A stretch of 64,000 nt of DNA from Paraflavitalea devenefica (GTDB taxonomy: Bacteria > Bacteroidota > Bacteroidia > Chitinophagales > Chitinophagaceae): assembly GCF_011759375.1 (NCBI RefSeq), contig NZ_JAARML010000004.1, positions 248,001 through 312,000 of the forward strand, in the 5' to 3' direction. This document shows, one piece after another, positions 60,601 through 64,000 of the stretch; the stretch's first letter is position 1, and every line of letters starts with the position of its first letter. A program made the position numbers and the translations under genes. The notes under the pieces are model-generated. The model was not told where the DNA came from and searched no databases. It saw only the letters and a program-made list of their open reading frames with translations.

Positions 60601-60724
60601 ACTCACCATTACCGATTATTCCGGTTACGACCCCGAGGTAGGTTCTATCAGGAACCCGTATGACGGCACAGGCACTTATCCCAACTTCCGCAACCTCGCC
60701 TTTTCTTTATCCCTTGAATTTTAA
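57638..60724 (+). CDS. susC: SusC/RagA-family TonB-linked outer-membrane protein
   Basis: A 1028-residue receptor. Signal peptide MRKTLSLLTCFMACCAIALAQ. Residues ~23-100 form the carboxypeptidase-like N-domain (VTGKVVDSTGAPVAFASVTVKGTKTGATTD). A plug follows: ATSRKNMTVSVTKI, APNSTSAASALSGKVAGVRV-like core, PLIMLDGVILSG, IEVIKGASASSLYGSRAGNGVIAITTK in parts. The rest is the barrel, ending LAFSLSLEF with a terminal Phe. With SusD 22 bases downstream it forms the transporter for an oligosaccharide or peptide. No hydrolase or regulator gene is adjacent, so the substrate is unknown. The gene lacks an STN signalling domain. Confidence 0.95.
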   Translation: MRKTLSLLTCFMACCAIALAQGTRVTGKVVDSTGAPVAFASVTVKGTKTGATTDMDGAFSITLPENKKILIFSAIGYQSQELTPGSGPVIIKLTQSSVDALKDVIVSGVASATSRKNMTVSVTKIDEDRLNVVPATSAASALSGKVAGVRVNSSGGTPGGGLDLLLRGDNNLNIGSGPLIMLDGVILSGSLTDINVDDVESMEVIKGASASSLYGSRAGNGVIAITTKRGSKLNANTSKITIRNEIGFQSLQKYIDLSESHPFTLASDWETYKGQYTKYNGVTYPDGYMGGFNPAISGARKVDADHYMDNPFGVTKDQQKEFFSTGMNYTNFVGIATKSRLTNLYASFENNAQEGIIQYTNGYKRQNFRLNLDHQVAPWLKLSASNLYINTNSQSPGDGGGIFFNIVLAEPDNNLNLPHPDGQPYYIRHNHWSNERNPLYSVWKNKREDYTRRWIGNYSVNLKLTKWLNIDASRTIEIENYRYTSYNPYDTWTLGAAGGDLGIIYSKGSLYKYSYESNTQNTQATINLTHKIGDLAINGKLSYLYEDRHEEDYSINGSRFKLRDLPTLENFDPANITDYGSTMYDYKAQNYFAILSLNYDNRFLLDGMYRYDGSSLFGKDERWHPYFRVSGAYRISQDVTIPGIDELKIRAAHGTAGLRPGFNWQYDVYSLNNGTTSSYQRGNDSLKPSKTAESEIGLNVEFLKKFYFEATYAQSKTTDQFLNVPLIPFLNYGFVGQWRNAGTIESKTLEITLGANWLKKKDFTWNTNIVFSKINQKITELPIPPYQGGADGLFYIRPDEDYGAIYGYDWVRSLDQMAKQLPTGKTIADYEVNSDGYVVPAKSQGTVTEKPVKLLDDKGNLAFVKIGNGNPDFNMGISNTIGYKGFQLYVLVDIKKGGDVYNRKSQWLTRDSRNGIMDMAGVDGSKKKTYDYFQAFYDVNTNNSYWVEDAGFIKFREVALGYTFSQKTLGVFKGIVKGASARIIGRNLLTITDYSGYDPEVGSIRNPYDGTGTYPNFRNLAFSLSLEF

Positions 60725-60745
60725 TTCCAAAAAAATAAAATTATT

Positions 60746-62224
60746 ATGAATACACTCAAATATAGTATCGGACTTGCAGCCCTGCTTAGTATAGCAATGG
60801 GATGCAAAAAAGAACTGGATGTCAAAAACAACAATGAACCAAGTGCAATTGAAGTCTACGCCACTGGTGATGACGTAGAAAGTGTTGCCAGTACTTTGTT
60901 TAACAATGCTTATAAATCATCACACGCTTATGCCGGCGTTTATATGTTTTTAGCCACCTCGTCGGACAATACCACCTGTTCCTGGGGCAACCAGTCCATG
61001 CGCGATATGAGTTGGGAACCCCGCAATGCCTGGAACAATGCGCCTAATTATACCTACCAGGGTACTACGAAGACTTTTTTTGATGGCATCTATGAGGTAG
61101 CGGTCAAAGCCACTAATATTATGAACGCTATAAAAAGAGGTGTAGATATGGGCGACAATGAAAATATGGTCAAAGCCTTCTGCAAATTCGGCCAGGGAGT
61201 GGTATACGGCAACATGGCATTGGTTTTTGACAAGGGATTCATAGAAGATGAAAATATCACCAATCCCAATGCCACCCCCGCTACCGCCGCTACCTATAAG
61301 CAGGTAGCTGCCGCAGCCGTTGCTTACCTTGATACCGCCATTCTATTAAGCGCCACCCCCTTCACCATACCCAAAGACTGGATGGGAACTGCAGCTGATC
61401 TTTCCAATACAGATTTTATCAAGCTGTGCAATTCTATGGCTGCCCGCATACTGGCCAACGTACCACGTAATAAGACCCAGTTGGCCGAGGTAGACTGGGC
61501 TAAGGTAAAAGCCTATGCAGATGCAGGTATTACCGGTGATTTTACCATACAAATGGACGGCTACACCAAGTGGTATGCTGAAGCAGCCGACTACCTCACT
61601 TCACCAGGCTGGGGACAAACAGACATGTACGTTATACACCTCATGGACCCTGCCCAACCCCAGCATTGGGACGACTCCCCTTCTTTTCCCTGGCCTGCGG
61701 CATCTACCAACCCACCCGACAAAAGATTGCTTTCAGATTTTCAATACCTGAGCTCTACACCGCTCAACCCTACCCGCGGTTATTATCACTTTTCCAATTA
61801 CAGAGCCAGCCGTTATGACGCCTCCTTTGCGCTGGGCGATGGCCCTATCCCGGAATTTATGAAAGCAGAAAATGACCTCTATAAGGCAGAAGCAAGGGTA
61901 TACCTCAATGACCTTGCAGGTGCTGCTACCATCATTAATGCCGGCACACGGTCTACCCGCGGCCAACTGGCGGATGTAGCTGCCGTAAAAGAAGATCTTA
62001 TTCAGGCCATTCACCATGAAAGGCACGTGGAGTTAATGAACACCGGATTGGGACTGTCTTTCTTTGAAATGCGCAAACTGAACCTGCTGCAGAAAGGCAC
62101 GCCGCTGCACTGGCCTTTACCTGCCAAAACACTCGAAACCTTCCGGGAAACGCTTCCCTTCTATACGTTTGGAGGCGTGGCCAATGCCGATGGCACCAAT
62201 ACCTCCAACGGAGGCTGGCGATAA
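60746..62224 (+). CDS. susD: SusD/RagB-family nutrient-binding lipoprotein
   Basis: A 492-residue surface lipoprotein. The N-terminus MNTLKYSIGLAALLSIAMGC has a lipobox. The TPR-rich SusD fold shows ATNIMNAIKRGVDMGDNE, KAFCKFGQGVVYGNMALVFDKGF and, late, FMKAENDLYKAEARVYLNDLAGAATIINAG, followed by HHERHVELMNTGLGLSFFEMRKLNLL. It caps the SusC barrel and binds the ligand. A strong terminator follows at 62248. Confidence 0.93.
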   Translation: MNTLKYSIGLAALLSIAMGCKKELDVKNNNEPSAIEVYATGDDVESVASTLFNNAYKSSHAYAGVYMFLATSSDNTTCSWGNQSMRDMSWEPRNAWNNAPNYTYQGTTKTFFDGIYEVAVKATNIMNAIKRGVDMGDNENMVKAFCKFGQGVVYGNMALVFDKGFIEDENITNPNATPATAATYKQVAAAAVAYLDTAILLSATPFTIPKDWMGTAADLSNTDFIKLCNSMAARILANVPRNKTQLAEVDWAKVKAYADAGITGDFTIQMDGYTKWYAEAADYLTSPGWGQTDMYVIHLMDPAQPQHWDDSPSFPWPAASTNPPDKRLLSDFQYLSSTPLNPTRGYYHFSNYRASRYDASFALGDGPIPEFMKAENDLYKAEARVYLNDLAGAATIINAGTRSTRGQLADVAAVKEDLIQAIHHERHVELMNTGLGLSFFEMRKLNLLQKGTPLHWPLPAKTLETFRETLPFYTFGGVANADGTNTSNGGWR

Positions 62225-62247
62225 AGTTTTTCTCATGTGAGCAGTAT

Positions 62248-62280
62248 AGGGGTTGACCGTAAAAGGTCGGCCCCTTTTTA
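62248..62280 (+). terminator. Rho-independent terminator of the susCD operon
   Basis: AGGGGTTGACC (62248-62258) pairs with GGTCGGCCCCT (62265-62275) with two G-T wobbles, followed by TTTTA. Confidence 0.8.
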
Positions 62281-62309
62281 TTATATCTTTATGGTCAAAA
62301 TCAATAGCC

Positions 62310-62696
62310 ATGACCAGTCAACCATTCAGCGGTGGCATCAACATCGCCATTAAGATCCCCAAAAGTAAATATGAAGCAACGGTCGCTTTCTACAGGGACA
62401 TCCTGCGGTTAGGGGTACAGGAAAAGCCTATTACTAATCCTACCGTGTCGAGAACACATGAAGTAAGATTTGGAGACAATATCGTTTGGCTCGATTGCGT
62501 AGACAACTATACCCATTCCGAAACCTGGTTGGAACTGGTGACGCCCGATGTACAGGAAGCCACCGAATACCTGAAAGCCATGAACGTTCATACCTGTGAT
62601 GAGTTGGAACAGCTCCCGGACAACAATGCCCACTGGATCATGGACCCGGCCGGCACCGTACTGATCGTTAACCAGGAGCGCCCCACCGGTCAATAG
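62310..62696 (+). CDS. VOC (glyoxalase/bleomycin-resistance) superfamily protein
   Basis: A 128-residue protein starting MTSQPFSGG at 62310. Two beta-alpha-beta-beta-beta halves: NIAIKIPKSKYEATVAFYRDILRLGV and WLELVTPDVQEATEYLKAMNVHTCDELE, ending in HWIMDPAGTVLIVNQ, the usual end of a VOC domain. The metal ligands are not all obvious, so a binding role is possible. The HEAT gene begins 7 bases after its stop. Confidence 0.8.
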   Translation: MTSQPFSGGINIAIKIPKSKYEATVAFYRDILRLGVQEKPITNPTVSRTHEVRFGDNIVWLDCVDNYTHSETWLELVTPDVQEATEYLKAMNVHTCDELEQLPDNNAHWIMDPAGTVLIVNQERPTGQ

Positions 62697-62702
62697 CAGC
62701 TT

Positions 62703-63464
62703 ATGGCATTCTACGATCTCTCCAAACAGGAGCGCGAACAATTGGTCACCACCATCAGCAATGACCTGTTGCAGGAGTTTAAGGCCGGCAAACTGAAAAA
62801 GACGATCCCCTATTTTGCAGATGAAGATACCTACATCAGAAAGTCGGCCTACCTGGCAACCGGGCGCATATATGCAGACAGCAAAAAGCATCAATCCAGG
62901 ATCATAAAGCTCCTGGGTGAACTCTTGCAGCACGATGATTACAAAGTACGTCAGACGGTGATCAATGCTGCCGGGGAGATCGGCAAAAAAGATTTTGCCG
63001 CCGTACAATCCTTTTTCGATACCGGCTTATTTGATCAGCATCACTCACCCCGGAATGCGGTGATTGGCTCCATCAAAAAAATGGGTGAGGTAAACCCGAA
63101 GCCTGTATTGGCATGGGCAAAAAAATACCTCCATCATCCGGATAAGGAAATACGACGGGAAATATGTCACGGCATAGAACTGCGGGGCAGGAAGTACCCG
63201 CAGGACATCCTGCCCCTGCTGAAAGAACTGCAACACGATAAAACAGCCAGGGTGCGCGATACACTGGTGCACGTGATTGGCCAGATTGCTTACAAGAAAG
63301 GTTGCCTTGCTACAGTCATTGCGCACCTGAAAACCTGGGACAATGCCCCGCTGGTAGCAGACGCCCTCGAAGAGATCATAGACGTACACCACCGCTACCG
63401 CGACTTCGCCGTCCTGACCCAGGAGCAGGCGAAAGCGTATATTGCGGAGCATTACAGCCAATAA
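62703..63464 (+). CDS. HEAT-repeat protein
   Basis: A 253-residue alpha-solenoid. At least five HEAT-like helical pairs are readable: YIRKSAYLATGRIYADS, YKVRQTVINAAGEIGKKDF, SPRNAVIGSIKKMGEV, EIRREICHGIELRGRKYP and ARVRDTLVHVIGQIAYKKG. HEAT solenoids bind other proteins or, as in AlkD-like members, DNA. No catalytic residue is recognised. It lies 7 bases after the VOC gene and 11 before the DUF2809 gene, all in one direction. Confidence 0.82.
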   Translation: MAFYDLSKQEREQLVTTISNDLLQEFKAGKLKKTIPYFADEDTYIRKSAYLATGRIYADSKKHQSRIIKLLGELLQHDDYKVRQTVINAAGEIGKKDFAAVQSFFDTGLFDQHHSPRNAVIGSIKKMGEVNPKPVLAWAKKYLHHPDKEIRREICHGIELRGRKYPQDILPLLKELQHDKTARVRDTLVHVIGQIAYKKGCLATVIAHLKTWDNAPLVADALEEIIDVHHRYRDFAVLTQEQAKAYIAEHYSQ

Positions 63465-63474
63465 CCCTTACCCC

Positions 63475-63861
63475 ATGTTCCAGTTCAACAAACGGTATTT
63501 CCTTATTGCTATCCTACTTTTCATCATCGAGGTGCTAATAGCCCTATATGTTCAGGATGCTATTATACGTCCCTATGTGGGTGATTTTTTAGTAGTCATA
63601 CTGTTGTACTGCCTCCTGAAAGCTTTCCTGAATATTTCACTGCTGCCGGCAGCCATCAGCGTATTACTGTTTGCTTACCTGATAGAAATCCTGCAATACT
63701 TCCACCTTGTTCACCGTCTTGGCCTTCAGCACTCAAAGCTGGCAACAACCGTCATCGGCAGCTCCTTTGAGTGGATTGACCTAATCGCCTATACAGCAGG
63801 AATCATCTTCACCATCATTGTTGAAAAAAGATACCGCCCGGCTGTTCAACGGTCTTCCTAA
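63475..63861 (+). CDS. DUF2809 family membrane protein
   Basis: A 128-residue protein starting MFQFNKRYFL at 63475 with four hydrophobic helices (FLIAILLFIIEVLIALYV, VGDFLVVILLYCLLKAFL, LPAAISVLLFAYLIEILQYF, IDLIAYTAGIIFTIIVE). GDFL in helix 2 and the E-x-x-Q in helix 3 match the DUF2809 pattern. Function unknown. It closes a three-gene unit with VOC and HEAT genes. Confidence 0.8.
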   Translation: MFQFNKRYFLIAILLFIIEVLIALYVQDAIIRPYVGDFLVVILLYCLLKAFLNISLLPAAISVLLFAYLIEILQYFHLVHRLGLQHSKLATTVIGSSFEWIDLIAYTAGIIFTIIVEKRYRPAVQRSS

Positions 63862-63941
63862 CAAAAGACCAGGCACATTCTGTAATTCTGCCCTTAATAA
63901 TATTTTTCTCCCCCTCTCCGCCTAATTTGGTCAGCCCTCCT

Positions 63942-63949
63942 TATATTTG
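63942..63949 (+). promoter_or_regulatory. Candidate -7 element near the right edge
   Basis: TATATTTG is a perfect TAnnTTTG match, 21 bases before a possible GTG start at 63971. No -33 TTTG at 19-base spacing. Confidence 0.4.
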
Positions 63950-63970
63950 CAACATTGTTGAATAAATACA

Positions 63971-64000
63971 GTGGCGACATCTCCTACATACAGGCACCTG
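63971..64000 (+). CDS. Possible start of the next gene (cut by the window edge)
   Basis: From the GTG at 63971 ten codons are open to the end (MATSPTYRHL). The -7 match just before and the lack of other features make this a plausible gene start. Too short to identify. Confidence 0.3.
   Translation, partial: MATSPTYRHL

Overview
The window looks like chromosomal DNA from a member of the Bacteroidota, most likely family Chitinophagaceae (Chitinophaga/Niastella/Paraflavitalea-like). The evidence is a SusC/SusD pair, a second TonB-dependent receptor with a carboxypeptidase-like N-terminal domain, OmpA/OmpH/YceI/DoxX/DUF2279 proteins of Bacteroidota type, weak or absent Shine-Dalgarno sequences, and repeated matches to the Bacteroidota -7 promoter element TAnnTTTG. 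No rRNA, tRNA, CRISPR array, transposase or prophage was seen.

Layout. 1-5 kb: a truncated secreted beta-helix protein, a Crp/AraC fusion regulator, a small membrane protein and an OmpA-family protein. 5-8 kb: infC and thrS. 8-14 kb: two paralogous secreted proteins, an M28 peptidase, a DUF6934-like gene with a 49-residue downstream partner, and a PhyH-family oxygenase. 14-17.4 kb: an accessory island with a lineage-specific acidic-tailed protein and an XRE / ImmA-IrrE protease / PIN-domain three-gene cassette behind a very AT-rich promoter-operator. 17.4-26 kb: TonB receptor plus DUF3347 protein, an ABC-F ATPase, a BON lipoprotein with a Kbp-like BON-LysM protein, and a patatin fused to an outer-membrane barrel. 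26-38.8 kb: a histidine-utilisation (hut) cluster, all on the minus strand (MarR regulator, hutH, hutU, then hutI, a polytopic 'SpecificRecomb' membrane protein and a formimidoylglutamase), split by a trehalose module (otsAB fusion plus a GH15 hydrolase). 39-47 kb: nucleoside-type MFS transporter plus Gfo/Idh oxidoreductase, a PQQ dehydrogenase carrying an internal cytochrome c, OmpH, phosphoglucomutase and a DUF2279 protein. 47-56 kb: membrane Fe-S reductase plus cupin, a PRTase, a tightly overlapping DinB-NRDE-ATP-grasp-LysE operon, a Crp-DoxX-YceI block, and the CCG-domain partner of the Fe-S reductase. 56-64 kb: a lipoprotein, a SusC/SusD pair behind a repeat-rich 0.7-kb leader region, then VOC, HEAT-repeat and DUF2809 genes.

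How the parts fit. HutH, HutU, HutI and HutG together convert histidine to glutamate plus formamide. The MarR gene opens this cluster, and a perfect 20-bp palindrome abuts its -7 element, so autoregulation and local control of hut are plausible. OtsAB and GH15 would make and possibly process trehalose or another alpha-glucan.

The most unusual signals are in the DNA itself. There are several families of intergenic hairpins, including one at three loci whose stem base pair covaries (G-C, T-A, A-T) and whose loops are mostly UNCG type. There are long inverted repeats built from short imperfect words, one of which appears to have entered the ABC-F coding sequence in frame. There is also a 96-bp direct repeat upstream of otsAB and a degenerate repeat array upstream of susC. 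The best candidate for a little-described protein system is the XRE/ImmA/PIN cassette. All functions are inferred from reading the sequence; no database search was run.
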